A stretch of 64,000 bases of DNA from Candidatus Peregrinibacteria bacterium (lineage in GTDB: Bacteria > Patescibacteriota > Gracilibacteria > CAIRYL01 > GCA-016699755): assembly GCA_016699755.1 (NCBI GenBank), contig CP065009.1, positions 806,001 to 870,000 of the forward strand. Direction: 5' to 3'. Positions 34,301 through 43,768 of this stretch are shown piece after piece. The position numbers were made by a program, and so were the translations under genes. The notes beneath the pieces are model-generated. The model worked only from the letters and a program-made list of their open reading frames with translations. It was not told the DNA's origin and searched no databases. How positions within the stretch are numbered: the first letter of the stretch is position 1; each line of letters starts with the position of its first letter.

Positions 34301-34887
34301 CTCACAGAACTACTGTTGGAATAACGTATATGTTAAAGCTCAACCATCTTGTAGAAGATAAAATTCATGCTCGTTCTGTTGGTCCTTACTCTATTGTGAC
34401 GCAACAGCCACTTGGAGGAAAAGCACAACACGGAGGACAGCGTTTCGGAGAAATGGAAGTGTGGGCGCTTGAAGCATACGGTGCCGCACACACCCTTCAG
34501 GAAATGCTCACCATTAAATCGGATGATGTCGTAGGAAGAAGTAAAGCATACGAATCGATTGTCAAAGGTGAACCAATTCGAAAACCAAGTACACCAGAGT
34601 CCTTTAATGTGCTCGTACACGAACTTCGCGCACTCGGAATGAACGTTAATCTTCGGTCAGAAGCAGAAGAAGTTATTGATTTTGATCATCTCATTGAATC
34701 AGAAGAAAACATGGAGAATTCGAGTATTGCCGAAGAAGATCTCATTAGTGAAATTCAAGATATTGGTGAGAACAAAGAGAACGAGGAAGAAATCCAAGCT
34801 GAACTTTCTGGGAATGATCATTCTGGAGAGTCAGCAGAGGAAGAGATGCAAGATTCTCTTGAAGAACTCGCCGAAGGACACGCTTAA
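31315..34887 (+). CDS. rpoB: DNA-directed RNA polymerase, beta subunit
   Basis: 1190 residues. Starts MPKAEPKKTDFPF, with the family's first conserved block at PLIEIQENSYNWFL. The rifampicin-binding region (about 395-430) reads SSQLSQFMDQTNPLAELAHK, then RRLSAMGPGGLSRERA, keeping the Asp, His and Ser residues of drug-sensitive enzymes. Further blocks: TPEGPNIGLV, GYNLLVAY-like NLLVAYMSWNGFNFEDA, KMAGRHGNKGVVS, and the C-terminal GGQRFGEMEVWALEAYGA. After EVIDFDHLI the protein runs on with about 65 mostly acidic residues (many Glu, Asp, Ser), which is longer than in well-studied bacteria. It opens the operon, with ssb 32 bases downstream instead of rpoC. Confidence 0.98.
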   Translation: MPKAEPKKTDFPFSLVPTKIKQGRYFFTEQEDSLPLPPLIEIQENSYNWFLREGISEIFEEISPITDFSGKKMELHFLSHRFEATKFTPEEARRKMTSYESNLVVRVRLINKETGEIKEQEVFLGAIPMMTNKGTFIVNGIERVVVNQLVRSPGVFFARSSAAPAYFNCKIIPKRGAWLEIETDKKGVITAKVDRKRKIPITQLLRIFGYETDKKILDIVKDIKLSEEENFLLKTLEKDGITDIREAYQSVYRKIRPGDMATPENAKSLIESMFFEFKRYDLGPIARHKLNKRFDMKTPNDQKGRIFRVEDFIAILRHLIQLNKEGGVTDDIDHLSNRRIRSVGELVQNKFRVGLLRTDRIAKDRMTVMELETITPTQLINSRPVTASMREFFASSQLSQFMDQTNPLAELAHKRRLSAMGPGGLSRERASFDVRDVHQSHYGRICPISTPEGPNIGLVVHLASYAKVNELGFIETPFREVAHSAPNTEKDLLERFLGEDIEGVGKEDDVIDAKMAKKLSSDKTRKEILVRPYIKEVITYYDAEEERKLVVAQANSLLDKKGQFLEKRIAARADGEPVLTQVREVTHIDVSPKQIISETTSLIPFLEHDDNTRAAMGSNMQRQAVPIVSPESPVVGTGMEFLIAESSGQCITAPEDGEIVEADASMVVFMGKSGKKKIIPITTFGRTNQSTCFNTRVQVFPGQKMEKGDVIADGASVDKGEVSIGRNLLVAYMSWNGFNFEDAIILSERVAREGFYDSIHIDDFSIDVRETKLGPEMITRDIPNVAETKLAQLDTDGIIRIGAPVQEGDILVGKITPKGETELTPEERLLQAIFGEKAKDVKDSSLRLPGGGHGKVVDVQIFSRENGDDLPIGCLKQVRVFVAKTRKIQVGDKMAGRHGNKGVVSTIVPVEDMPFLPDGTPVDIILNPLGVASRMNIGQILETHLGWAGREKNIRFASPVLNGISPQQIETFLREAGLPDDGKIQLYDGMTGEAFAHRTTVGITYMLKLNHLVEDKIHARSVGPYSIVTQQPLGGKAQHGGQRFGEMEVWALEAYGAAHTLQEMLTIKSDDVVGRSKAYESIVKGEPIRKPSTPESFNVLVHELRALGMNVNLRSEAEEVIDFDHLIESEENMENSSIAEEDLISEIQDIGENKENEEEIQAELSGNDHSGESAEEEMQDSLEELAEGHA

Positions 34888-34919
34888 GAAGTACATTTTT
34901 TTCTTTCTTTTTGTTTTTC

Positions 34920-35489
34920 ATGCGGAATATAAACAAGGTCATCCTAATTGGGAATGTGGCTCGTGCACCCGATATCCGAACAACAGCCGGAGGGCAAAAA
35001 ATGGCAACATTTGTTCTTGCCACCAATAGAACATGGTACGATCCACAGGGACATAAACAAAGTCAGGCAGAGTTTCACAACATGCTCTCATGGGGGAAAA
35101 TATCAGAAATCTGTGAACGATTTCTCCAGAAGAGCACACTCATTTATATTGAAGGGTATCTCAAAACACGAAGCTGGGAAGGAGAAAATGGTGTTCGACT
35201 CTACAGAACGGAAATTGTTGTCCAAGATATTCTCGTCCTCGACCGAGGCATTCGACACGATGCCAATAACGAACAGGAAGCTGCAGATTATGATTCATAC
35301 GAGGACATGGCAGAATTTGGAGATGGCGAAAGATCGCCACTTCACATTGAGGAGGGTATTCGAAAACACCTCGAAAAAGGAAGTACATCACGAGCAGATG
35401 TTACCTTTTCGGGGGGAGACTCTTCACTGCATAACGCATCCCCTAGCTATTCGCTAGAGGAGCCTCTCTTTGAAGAGGAGTCTCGATAG
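34920..35489 (+). CDS. ssb: single-stranded DNA-binding protein
   Basis: 189 residues from the ATG at 34920 (MRNINKVILIGNVARAPDIR); a TTG three codons earlier is less likely. The OB fold is clear at 1-108: GGQKMATFVLATNRTW, FHNMLSWGKISEICERFL, LIYIEGYLKTRSW and YRTEIVVQDILVLD. The C-terminal part is acidic and low in order, ending EEPLFEEESR, so the usual DDDIPF-like protein-docking tip is only loosely kept. It coats single-stranded DNA during replication, recombination and repair. Its position between rpoB (32 bases upstream) and rpoC (27 bases downstream), on the same strand, is very unusual and puts it under transcription-machinery control. Confidence 0.95.
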   Translation: MRNINKVILIGNVARAPDIRTTAGGQKMATFVLATNRTWYDPQGHKQSQAEFHNMLSWGKISEICERFLQKSTLIYIEGYLKTRSWEGENGVRLYRTEIVVQDILVLDRGIRHDANNEQEAADYDSYEDMAEFGDGERSPLHIEEGIRKHLEKGSTSRADVTFSGGDSSLHNASPSYSLEEPLFEEESR

Positions 35490-35516
35490 TCCATTTTTTT
35501 TCATTTTCCTTCCCGC

Positions 35517-38500
35517 ATGATATCAGGCACTCAACAGCAGAAAAAAACGGAATTCGAATCAGTTTCGCTCACTATTGCTTCTCCAGAGCAAATTCTGGGG
35601 TGGTCGCATGGAGAAGTAGTAAAACCAGAAACCATTAATTATCGAACACAAAAGCCAGAACTCGATGGACTTTTTTGTGAGCGCATTTTCGGTCCTACAA
35701 AAAACTGGGAGTGCTACTGTGGAAAATATAAGCGCATTCGTTACAAGGGGATTGTTTGTGAAAAGTGTGGCGTTGAAGTGACGCGCTCTATTGTTCGACG
35801 AGAACGCGTCGGGCATATCAGCCTTTCTGTCCCAGTACTTCATGTTTGGTATTTACGAAGTACCCCAAGCCGAATTGGGCTTCTTCTTGACCTCCCTATT
35901 CGTTTACTCGAACAGATTGTCTATTTCGCCTCTTACATCGTCATTAGTGTAGACGAACAAGCAAAAAAAGATGCTATCGAAAACCTTGATGCTGAATTTA
36001 AAAGCTACAAGAAGAAAATTGCTGACGAAGAGCAGAAAATTGGAAATGAAATTCGCGCAAAAATGCGAAATGACAAAGCAACGCAAAAGGATCTCGATGC
36101 TCATGAAGCAGAATATGCCACACGTATTGAAGAACTCACCTCTTCTCACCAAAAGGCGAGAAAAGAGCTGGAGGCACTCCAGAGAAGTGCTGTGCTTTCA
36201 GAGCTGGAGTACCGAGAAATGAATATGAAATTTGGACATGTATTTCATGCGGGAACAGGAGCAGAGTCCATTCGAAAACTCTTGGAAGATATTCATCTCG
36301 ATGACTTTCTCAAGCAACTCGAAATCGAAAAAAACGAGGCGAGTGGACAGCGTCAAAAAAAGCTTCTCAAGCGCATTCGTTTTGTCTCCTCACTAAAACG
36401 CGCAAACATTCGTCCAGAATGGATGGTAATGACCGTTCTTCCAATTATTCCTCCAGATCTTCGTCCTATGGTTCAACTTGATGGTGGACGCTTTGCCGCA
36501 TCAGATCTCAACGATCTTTATCGAAGAATTATCAATAGGAACAATCGACTCAAAAGACTTGTCGGAATTGGTGCGCCAGAAGTAATTTGCCGAAACGAAA
36601 AGCGTATGCTTCAAGAGGCTGTAGACACCCTTATTAATAATTCGCCAAGAAGTGGGCGAGCTGTCTTCACTGCAGGAGATCGTCGAAAACTCCGAAGTCT
36701 TTCTGACATGCTCAAAGGAAAGCAGGGACGATTTCGTCAAAATCTTCTTGGAAAGCGCGTTGACTACTCTGGTCGTTCGGTTATTGTTGTTGGTCCGCAA
36801 CTCAAACTTCACCAATGTGGTATTCCAAAAGAAATGGCAATGACTCTTTTTAAGCCATTTGTTATCGGAGAACTCATTCGCAGGGAATACGCTCATAATG
36901 TAAAATCAGCAGAACGCTTTATTGCTACCGGAAAGAAAGTGGTGTGGGATATTTTAGAAGAAGTCACCAAAGGACGACATGTTCTCCTTAACCGCGCGCC
37001 GACTCTGCACCGCCTTGGAATTCAGGCATTTGAACCAGTTCTTATCGAAGGAAAAGCGATCCGAATTCATCCTCTTGTTTGTGCGGCTTTTAATGCCGAC
37101 TTCGACGGAGACCAAATGGCAGTTCATGTTCCTCTTTCAGAAGAAGCGCAACGAGAGGCAAAAGAGATTATTGTTTCTGCCCGAAATCTTCTCAAACCCT
37201 CTGCCGGAAAACCAATCATTACTCCGTCTCAAGATATGGTGCTGGGATGTTATTACCTCACCCAAGTGCATGACGGAAAAGATGGCGAAGGAATGACTTT
37301 TTCCGATGAAGCGGAAGCTATCCGCGCAGAAGAATATGGTGTCGTAAATCTACAGGCAAAAGTAAAAGTACGACGAAATGAAGAGATTATCGAAACGAGT
37401 GTTGGTCGAATTCTCTTTAATCAGATTCTTCCTGATGAAATTGGATTTCAGAACAAAACATTTCGAAAAAAGGATCTCGAAAGTATTATCGGAGAAATCT
37501 TTGAAACAACTGATGTAGAAACCACCGCAAAAGTTGCAGATGAAATTAAACGAATGGGATTCACCTACGCCACAAAATCGGGTCTCTCCATTGGACACGC
37601 CGACATGCTCATTCCCGATAAAAAACAAGGAATTCTTCAGGATGCGTTTGAAAAAGTACAGGCAATCGGAGTAAAGTTTCGAAAAGGATTCATGACCGAT
37701 AATGAGCGCTACAACAATGCTATTCGCATTTGGTCACAGGCAAAAAGTGATATCACCAATGCCATGATTCAGCGATTTCAAGAGTATCCCGAGAACAACG
37801 TGTACTACATGATCGACTCCGCCGCTCGTGGAAACTGGGGACAAATTACTCAGCTTTGCGGAATAAAAGGACTTGTGGCAAATCCAGGAGGAAAGACTAT
37901 CGAACTTCCTATTACCTCAAACCTTAAAGAAGGATTTTCTATTCTTGAATATTTCATCGCTACACACGGAGGACGAAAAGGAAAATCGGATACAGCGCTC
38001 AAAACGGCAGAAGCAGGATACCTCACAAGACGTCTCGTTGATGCCGTACAAGACATCGTCATTCGAGAGGAAGATTGTGGACAAGCACATGCCCACATGG
38101 TGACCCGAAAAGAATCGGAGGATATTGGAGAGGCATTCGAAAACCGAATTTTTGGAAGGACACTTGCGGCAGATATGATCGATGAAAAAACAGGAGAAAT
38201 TCTTGCCGAAACAGGAGTGCAAGTAAACCAAGAAGTTCTTGAGAAAATCAAAGAGGGAGGAATTGATTTCGTTTCTGTTCGCTCGGTAATGACCTGTCAA
38301 ACACAGAACGGTATTTGCCGAATGTGTTACGGATATGACCTCGGAAACAACCGACTCGTAGAGCTTGGAACACCGGTCGGAATTATTGCCGCTCAATCGA
38401 TTGGAGAACCAGGAACACAGCTTACCATGAGAACATTCCACATGGGAGGAGTTGCCGGAGAGGGAGATATTACCCAAGGTCTTACTCGAGTAGAGGAGCT

Positions 38501-39389
38501 TTTTGAAGCGCGTGCACCAAAAACCCCATCTGTACTCTCAGAAATTGGCGGCATCGTTCATATTGAGTATAAGGGAGAAAATGTTTGTGTCACCATTTCC
38601 TCAGAAGGACTTGGGGAAGATAAGTATCGATTGGAATCTGGCTCAAACCCATGTGTTAAGCCGGAAGAAACAATAAAACAGGGACAGATGATTGCAAAAG
38701 GCTCACAAGCCGTTCGAGCAAATCAATCTGGAAAAGTGGTTTCCATTTCTTCACAAGAAATTATTATTCGGCATCTTGAACCATCCGAAAGAAAATATGA
38801 TTTTAATGCACGTGAAAGCCTTCTCGTAGAGAATGGTCAATCAATTGAACTCGGACAGCCACTCACAAATGGACATCATAATCTCCGAAGACTTATGGAG
38901 TTAACTGATGTTTATGATGTACAGCGATATCTCATGATGGAAGTACAAGGTATTTACGCAAGCCAAGGACAAACGATTAACGATAAACATATCGAAATTA
39001 TTGTAAAGCAAATGTTCTCACGGGTACGAGTGATTGACCCCGGAGACATCCCCGACCTCCTTGCCGGCGAACAAATTGATTATCAGAAAATTATAAATCT
39101 CAATCGAAAACTTAGAGAAATGGGAAAGAAAGAATCAACATTTGAACGACTTCTCTTGGGGCTTACTCGTATCTCTCTTGCGACAGAATCGTGGCTTTCA
39201 GCCGCCAGTTTTCAGGAAACAATTCGTGTACTCGTTGAAGCTTCGACAACCGGAAAGGTGGATAATCTCGACGGACTCAAAGAAAATGTCATTATCGGAA
39301 AGCTTATCCCAGCAGGGCATATTTTCCGAAAACGATACTATGAGCAAAAAAACCGAGATACCCTTGACGCTCAGGAAACAAATACTTGA
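35517..39389 (+). CDS. rpoC: DNA-directed RNA polymerase, beta' subunit
   Basis: 1290 residues. First zinc site: [20 protein letters not shown] (about 70-90). A charged helical insertion sits at about 150-230. The catalytic Mg-binding motif [14 protein letters not shown] starts at residue 526; its three Asp are 528, 530 and 532. The second zinc site uses EEDCGQ and [13 protein letters not shown]. The trigger-loop and bridge-helix region is recognisable at [14 protein letters not shown]. Ends with a TGA codon, showing that UGA is a stop here. It follows ssb after 27 bases and is followed by rpsL after 61 bases, so the transcript probably continues into the ribosomal genes. No intein. Confidence 0.98.
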   Translation: MISGTQQQKKTEFESVSLTIASPEQILGWSHGEVVKPETINYRTQKPELDGLFCERIFGPTKNWECYCGKYKRIRYKGIVCEKCGVEVTRSIVRRERVGHISLSVPVLHVWYLRSTPSRIGLLLDLPIRLLEQIVYFASYIVISVDEQAKKDAIENLDAEFKSYKKKIADEEQKIGNEIRAKMRNDKATQKDLDAHEAEYATRIEELTSSHQKARKELEALQRSAVLSELEYREMNMKFGHVFHAGTGAESIRKLLEDIHLDDFLKQLEIEKNEASGQRQKKLLKRIRFVSSLKRANIRPEWMVMTVLPIIPPDLRPMVQLDGGRFAASDLNDLYRRIINRNNRLKRLVGIGAPEVICRNEKRMLQEAVDTLINNSPRSGRAVFTAGDRRKLRSLSDMLKGKQGRFRQNLLGKRVDYSGRSVIVVGPQLKLHQCGIPKEMAMTLFKPFVIGELIRREYAHNVKSAERFIATGKKVVWDILEEVTKGRHVLLNRAPTLHRLGIQAFEPVLIEGKAIRIHPLVCAAFNADFDGDQMAVHVPLSEEAQREAKEIIVSARNLLKPSAGKPIITPSQDMVLGCYYLTQVHDGKDGEGMTFSDEAEAIRAEEYGVVNLQAKVKVRRNEEIIETSVGRILFNQILPDEIGFQNKTFRKKDLESIIGEIFETTDVETTAKVADEIKRMGFTYATKSGLSIGHADMLIPDKKQGILQDAFEKVQAIGVKFRKGFMTDNERYNNAIRIWSQAKSDITNAMIQRFQEYPENNVYYMIDSAARGNWGQITQLCGIKGLVANPGGKTIELPITSNLKEGFSILEYFIATHGGRKGKSDTALKTAEAGYLTRRLVDAVQDIVIREEDCGQAHAHMVTRKESEDIGEAFENRIFGRTLAADMIDEKTGEILAETGVQVNQEVLEKIKEGGIDFVSVRSVMTCQTQNGICRMCYGYDLGNNRLVELGTPVGIIAAQSIGEPGTQLTMRTFHMGGVAGEGDITQGLTRVEELFEARAPKTPSVLSEIGGIVHIEYKGENVCVTISSEGLGEDKYRLESGSNPCVKPEETIKQGQMIAKGSQAVRANQSGKVVSISSQEIIIRHLEPSERKYDFNARESLLVENGQSIELGQPLTNGHHNLRRLMELTDVYDVQRYLMMEVQGIYASQGQTINDKHIEIIVKQMFSRVRVIDPGDIPDLLAGEQIDYQKIINLNRKLREMGKKESTFERLLLGLTRISLATESWLSAASFQETIRVLVEASTTGKVDNLDGLKENVIIGKLIPAGHIFRKRYYEQKNRDTLDAQETNT

Positions 39390-39450
39390 TTTTTTCCTCG
39401 TGGGTCATCAGAATGACTCGGTCTTTTCTTTTTTTGACTTTCTTCTTCTC

Positions 39451-39870
39451 ATGCCTACTGTTAATCAACTTATTCGGAAACCTCGACAAAAAGTAAAAAA
39501 GAAGAGTAAATCCCCTGCTCTGCTTTACACCATGAATACCCTCCGCTCCGTTGCTGTTCCTCTTCGAAAAGGAGCACCACAAAAGCGTGGAGTCTGTACT
39601 CGTGTTACGACAATGACACCGAAAAAGCCAAACTCCGCTCTCCGAAAAGTGGCTCGTGTTCGTTTGACCAACGGAATGGAAGTAAATGCCTATATCATGG
39701 GAGAGGGTCACAATCTTCAGGAACACAGTGTCGTTTTAGTTCGTGGAGGACGTGTAAAAGACCTTCCTGGTGTTCGATACCATATTGTTCGCGGTTCGCT
39801 TGATACTGAAGGTGTAAAGAATAGAAAACAATCACGAAGCCGATACGGAACAAAGCGTCCGAAAAAATAA
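39451..39870 (+). CDS. rpsL: 30S ribosomal protein S12
   Basis: 139 residues from the ATG at 39451; the open frame extends back into rpoC but that part is out of family. Begins [13 protein letters not shown] and carries [20 protein letters not shown], keeping the lysines whose change gives streptomycin resistance, then [20 protein letters not shown] and a C-terminal [12 protein letters not shown]. About 15 residues longer than the E. coli protein, from a small insertion around [18 protein letters not shown] weak hairpin (GTCAT/ATGAC) followed by a T-rich stretch lies in the gap after rpoC and might attenuate transcription. Confidence 0.97.
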   Translation: MPTVNQLIRKPRQKVKKKSKSPALLYTMNTLRSVAVPLRKGAPQKRGVCTRVTTMTPKKPNSALRKVARVRLTNGMEVNAYIMGEGHNLQEHSVVLVRGGRVKDLPGVRYHIVRGSLDTEGVKNRKQSRSRYGTKRPKK

Positions 39871-39894
39871 TCCCTCTTCTTTTTTTCAAGAGAT

Positions 39895-40353
39895 ATGCCG
39901 CAAAAGCGAGCCACATTTATTCCTTCTCAATCCTCAGATCTTAAAGAGGCGTTCATCAACTGCCTCATGCTTGATGGGAAAAAAAGCGTTGCACGAAGGG
40001 TGCTCAAAGACTGCTTTGAAGTACTTCAAAAAAAGGATCCCAAAAAGGACACCGAAGAGCTCTTTGAATTTGCCGTTCGAAATGTAATGCCAAATATTGA
40101 AGTGCGTCCAAAACGTGTTGGAGGTGCTATTTATCAAATTCCAGTCGAGGTTCATCCAAAGAGACAGCAAACCCTTGCTATGCGTTGGATTGTTCAAGCC
40201 GCACGATCAAAAAAGGGAATGCCTATGGCAGATCGCCTTGCTCTTGAACTTCTTGATGCCTCAAATGATACTGGTACTGCTTTTAAGAAAAAGGAAAATG
40301 TAAAAGCAATGGCAAAGGCAAATAAAGCATTCGCTCACTACGCACGCTTCTAA
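39895..40353 (+). CDS. rpsG: 30S ribosomal protein S7
   Basis: 152 residues with the S7 pattern: FINCLMLDGKKSVARRVL, RNVMPNIEVRPKRVGGAIYQ, IPVEVHPKRQQTLAMRWIV and AKANKAFAHYARF at the end. It nucleates folding of the 16S rRNA head and binds near the exit site. It lies 24 bases after rpsL. In most bacteria fusA and tuf follow; here a strong terminator comes 24 bases later and the next gene is a thiol-disulfide membrane protein, so the str operon is cut short. Confidence 0.97.
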   Translation: MPQKRATFIPSQSSDLKEAFINCLMLDGKKSVARRVLKDCFEVLQKKDPKKDTEELFEFAVRNVMPNIEVRPKRVGGAIYQIPVEVHPKRQQTLAMRWIVQAARSKKGMPMADRLALELLDASNDTGTAFKKKENVKAMAKANKAFAHYARF

Positions 40354-40377
40354 TAGGAATAAAGTTCGAAAAGCACC

Positions 40378-40409
40378 ATCACCACCTCTGCAAGGGGTGG
40401 TGATTTTTT
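40378..40409 (+). terminator. rho-independent terminator of the rpoB-ssb-rpoC-rpsL-rpsG operon
   Basis: Perfect 9-base stem (ATCACCACC at 40378-40386 with GGTGGTGAT at 40396-40404), 9-base loop, followed by TTTTTT. Confidence 0.92.
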
Positions 40410-40479
40410 AAAAGAAAACTCAAAAAGAATAGCAAACAACTTTCTTCAAAAATTGTTTTTTCTTTCATTTCGTGAAAAA

Positions 40480-41787
40480 ATGGGACGAATCTTTTTCCAA
40501 GATATGACTATCCTTCTCAAAAGTGCAATCTTTGGTATTGGAGCATTTGTCTTTTTCCTTCTTCCATCTCCTCTTTTTGCCGCCCAAGAAGAGCCTATTA
40601 TTTATGTCTATTCCCAAGAAACCTGTGGAGTGTGTCAGAGTCTTTTTGAATTTCTAGAAAGTGAGTATCCCAACGTAGAAGTTCAGAAACTCGATATTCA
40701 CGCCAATTCAGATATAGGCGAAGATTTTAATGCCTTTGCCGAGTATTTTGAGCTTAGCAAATCTACACCGCTCGCTCTCGTTGGGAAGATTGTCATTAAT
40801 GGATTTGGAAACGGAGACCGATTTCGCACAGCTCTTGATATTTCCGATACGTATTTGACACCAGAGGAGGCAATGAGTGATCCATGTGTACGAGTATTTG
40901 GTCGAGCAGAGCCTGTAGATCAACAAACCTGCACTGAACACCTCAAGGAATTAGGAAAAACAGAAAGTACAGCAAAAACCTGTGAAGATGGAAGCACCTG
41001 CGAAGCTCCCGAACTTCTTGATCCGCTTGCGGGGGTGAGTGTGCCTTTTGTTGGTCGAATCATTTCAAGCGAATGGTCACTCCCCGCTCTTTCAGCATTT
41101 CTTGGTCTTTTAGATGGTTTTAATCCGTGTGCTATGTGGGTGCTTGTCATCTTTCTTGTCACCCTTATTCAAATTGGCGATCGCTTTAAGATGTTCTTGG
41201 TAGCAGGAACATTTTTGGTGGCAGAAGCAGTAATGTACACTATTATTCTTGTGGCATGGCTCGCTTCATTTGGATTTTTAATGGAACTGGATTTCGCAGG
41301 AATGAAAGAGATCATTTCCGCTGCTGTAGGAGTGATTGCCATTGGCGCAGGAGGATTTTTTCTGTGGGAAGGAGTCTTTACCGACGGAACCTGCAAGGTG
41401 ACCAATATGAAACAACGACAAAAAATAAGTGTTCGCATTCAGAATATCGCTAAAAATCCCATTAATTGGGGAATGTTTGTTACTATTCTCGGACTCGCAC
41501 TTTCGGTAAATATTATTGAATTTGCATGTAGCGTTGGCTATCCACAGGCGTTTACCCTTATTTTAACGAATTCTGGAACCTCTGGAATTGAGCTTGTTAT
41601 GAATATTGCCATCTACATTTTCATGTACATGTTTGACGATCTTATAGTTTTTGGGATTGCCCTCTACTCTATTGAAAAAATCGGCATTACACACAAATTT
41701 TCCCGTGCCACAAATGTTATTGGAGGAGTTCTTATGCTTCTTCTTGGACTTATTTTACTTATTAACCCAGGGCTTCTTAATTTCTAA
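40480..41787 (+). CDS. glutaredoxin-like domain fused to CcdA/DsbD-like membrane protein
   Basis: 435 residues from the ATG at 40480; an ATG at 40504 also gives a good signal peptide and a TTG at 40453 is less likely. After the signal peptide (LLPSPLFAAQ) comes a thioredoxin-fold domain with the redox pair TCGVC (Cys49, Cys52) and a later TPLALVGKIVINGFG, including the cis-Pro region. A Cys-rich linker (TCEDGSTCEAPE) leads to about six membrane spans with the paired cysteines of the CcdA/DsbD family, in GFNPCAMWVLV and IEFACSVGY. Such proteins pass electrons from the cytoplasm to extracytoplasmic thiols. It converges with a metallopeptidase gene, the stops overlapping by four bases, and a DsbA-like gene lies just beyond. 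Confidence 0.87.
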   Translation: MGRIFFQDMTILLKSAIFGIGAFVFFLLPSPLFAAQEEPIIYVYSQETCGVCQSLFEFLESEYPNVEVQKLDIHANSDIGEDFNAFAEYFELSKSTPLALVGKIVINGFGNGDRFRTALDISDTYLTPEEAMSDPCVRVFGRAEPVDQQTCTEHLKELGKTESTAKTCEDGSTCEAPELLDPLAGVSVPFVGRIISSEWSLPALSAFLGLLDGFNPCAMWVLVIFLVTLIQIGDRFKMFLVAGTFLVAEAVMYTIILVAWLASFGFLMELDFAGMKEIISAAVGVIAIGAGGFFLWEGVFTDGTCKVTNMKQRQKISVRIQNIAKNPINWGMFVTILGLALSVNIIEFACSVGYPQAFTLILTNSGTSGIELVMNIAIYIFMYMFDDLIVFGIALYSIEKIGITHKFSRATNVIGGVLMLLLGLILLINPGLLNF

Positions 41788-42803
41788 CGATATACGCTGG
41801 GAACCTCTCCACGCTTTTTCAAGAGGAGGAGTCGCCACTGGAGAGACACCCTAAGACGCACCATCTCGGGATACTTCCAAAAAAATTGAATTTTCTTATC
41901 AGAGAGATCATCCCCTTCTGGTCTTGGAGACAAAAGAAAGTAAGCAAATGTTTCCGAAAAATCTTCCACGGGACTTTTGGTGGCATATTCAGTGAGAAAT
42001 GCATTTGGATATTTTTTCCCTAAACGTAAAGCAATACGAGAATATTCATCCGAATCCTCCGCCTCTGAAAGTTCGTAGAAGTCATTGCCATATCGATCCC
42101 AAAATTGATTGGTAAATGCCTGCAGAAAAGAGGTTGTATTCTCTCCACATTGTTCAAAAAGTGCCTCTTGTGCTTGCTCTTCAGGAGAAGTGGCAATAAG
42201 ATGTGCAAATTCATGAAGAATATTATACACAATATCATCTGCATCCGCGGGGTCAATTTCTAAGCGAACATTTCCCGTACCTTCCATGGGAATTGAAACA
42301 AAACCGGTTTTCCCTCCAGTACCATCACTCACAAATCGAATCTCTACAAGATGAGCGCGGAAAGACTTTGGAATAAGCTTCTCGATAAAATTCCAGTATT
42401 TTTCATGCTCAACAGTGTCTTTTTGAAAACGAAGGAGCTCCGGTGGAACATTGTAAAAAACAGGATGAGCGAGTTCCCCTTCCTGAAGGGAATATGTGAC
42501 AATAGGAAGAGAATTCTCTGAAACAAATCTGCCAAGGACAGATGAAGAAGAAACTGTTTTTGGTTCACCGAAAGATACTATGTCTTTCTCGATTATCGAG
42601 AGGAGTGATGGGCACGATGTTTTTTCATCACAAAAAAAATGACATTGCCCATCTCGATGCCAAAAAATTTCTCCAAAAAAACAGGAAGGCTCTTTCTCTT
42701 TAAGTATCTCCCGATAATATCCGCAAGTAAAGTTTTCGGAAGCGAAAGAAGGCTCTGAAAAAACAAAGAACGATGCCCCCAAGAAAAAGAGTGCGATTTT
42801 CAT
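41784..42803 (-). CDS. secreted zinc metallopeptidase (HExxH)
   Basis: 339 residues from the ATG at 42803, which gives a clear signal peptide (MKIALFFLGASFFVFSEPSF). A longer frame to 42956 would bury it. The metal site is HEFAH at residues 197-201, and downstream EDFSETFAYFL supplies a likely third Glu ligand, as in several gluzincin-like families. The N-terminal part has eight or so Cys (FTCGYYRE, SCFFGE, GQCHFFCDEKTSCP), suggesting disulfide bonds, consistent with thiol-oxidation genes on both sides. The family is not certain. It is convergent with the CcdA-like gene and divergent from the DsbA-like gene. Confidence 0.8.
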   Translation of the reverse strand: MKIALFFLGASFFVFSEPSFASENFTCGYYREILKEKEPSCFFGEIFWHRDGQCHFFCDEKTSCPSLLSIIEKDIVSFGEPKTVSSSSVLGRFVSENSLPIVTYSLQEGELAHPVFYNVPPELLRFQKDTVEHEKYWNFIEKLIPKSFRAHLVEIRFVSDGTGGKTGFVSIPMEGTGNVRLEIDPADADDIVYNILHEFAHLIATSPEEQAQEALFEQCGENTTSFLQAFTNQFWDRYGNDFYELSEAEDSDEYSRIALRLGKKYPNAFLTEYATKSPVEDFSETFAYFLLSPRPEGDDLSDKKIQFFWKYPEMVRLRVSLQWRLLLLKKRGEVPSVYR

Positions 42804-42882
42804 GCAAATCAAAAAGATCAGAAAAATCCTTTCATTTTCCCTTGAAAAAGAATAGGATAGAGAACGATTTTTTTTGAAAAAA

Positions 42883-43710
42883 ATGAAAATGGTTCTCGCA
42901 AAAGGGATGTCCCTCCTTTCTTTTGTTGTAATCCTCTCTGCATGTACCGCGCCCACAGAAGGTCAACAGGGAAAGGGGCTCTCAGAAGATCAAGTTCGGA
43001 AAATTGTAGACGAACGTGTTCAAAAATTGCTCGAAGAATCCTCTAAAAATCCAGAGGGTATGACTGATGAGCAGTTTTTTGCAAAGGTAGAAAAAGGTAT
43101 TGATCAGTACATCCAAAAACAAGAAGAGGATGCGAAAAAGGCTCAAGAGCAAGAAACACAACGCATAGAAAATTATTCTATTGATGATGATCCAGGGATT
43201 GGTGATCCTAATGCACCAGTAACAATTATTGAATTCTCCGACTTTCAGTGTCCATTTTGCGGACGCCACTTTCAGGAGGTGTATTCTCAGATAAAGGAAA
43301 AGTATATTGATACAGGAAAAGTACGCTATGTTTTTCGGGATCTCCCCCTCATCCAGCTTCACCAAAATGCCATGTCAGCATCAGTTGCTGCGAATTGTGC
43401 ACTTCAGCAGGGCGGAGAAGAAGCCTATTTTAAATTTCACGATGAATTCTTTTTGAACCAACAGTCACTTGGGGAACAGTTTTATAAGGACACAGCAAAA
43501 AAGTTTAATTTAAATATGGATGACTTTGACGCCTGTATTGTCGCAAATGATACTTCTGAGATTGAGAACGACATGAAAGATGCGCAGTCCTACGGAATGA
43601 CCGGAACTCCAGGGTTCCTCATCAATGGCTGGCCAATTCGTGGTGCATACCCTTTTGACGCATTTCAGGAGATTATCGAGCGAGAACTTTCAGCGGGAAC
43701 AGAAAAATAA
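42883..43710 (+). CDS. DsbA-like thiol-disulfide oxidoreductase, lipoprotein
   Basis: 275 residues from the ATG at 42883; an ATG two codons later and a TTG three codons earlier are alternatives. A lipoprotein signal ends VVILSACTA (lipobox LSAC). A helical charged spacer (about 30-95) leads to the thioredoxin fold: DPNAPVTIIEFSDFQCPFC, with catalytic Cys123 and Cys126, an all-helical insertion, and GMTGTPGFLINGWPI holding the cis-Pro. This is the DsbA/Bdb class of extracytoplasmic oxidases or isomerases that form disulfide bonds in exported proteins. It could be re-oxidised or reduced by the glutaredoxin-CcdA fusion two genes away. A strong terminator follows. Confidence 0.92.
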   Translation: MKMVLAKGMSLLSFVVILSACTAPTEGQQGKGLSEDQVRKIVDERVQKLLEESSKNPEGMTDEQFFAKVEKGIDQYIQKQEEDAKKAQEQETQRIENYSIDDDPGIGDPNAPVTIIEFSDFQCPFCGRHFQEVYSQIKEKYIDTGKVRYVFRDLPLIQLHQNAMSASVAANCALQQGGEEAYFKFHDEFFLNQQSLGEQFYKDTAKKFNLNMDDFDACIVANDTSEIENDMKDAQSYGMTGTPGFLINGWPIRGAYPFDAFQEIIERELSAGTEK

Positions 43711-43735
43711 CACAATGCGATAACGAGCTTCTAAA

Positions 43736-43763
43736 AACCCCTCATAACACGTGAGGGGTTTTT
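43736..43763 (+). terminator. rho-independent terminator after the DsbA-like gene
   Basis: Nine-base stem (AACCCCTCA at 43736-43744 with TGAGGGGTT at 43752-43760), 7-base loop, then TTTTT and an AT-rich tail. Confidence 0.92.
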
Positions 43764-43768
43764 ATTTT

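Noticed and set aside
39142..39450. N-terminal extension of S12 into rpoC
   Set aside because: The first 103 codons overlap the end of rpoC and do not resemble S12, whose normal start is the ATG at 39451.
39390..39450. Terminator between rpoC and rpsL
   Set aside because: The stem is only five bases with a weak loop; the T-rich stretch is not directly adjacent, so at best it is an attenuator.
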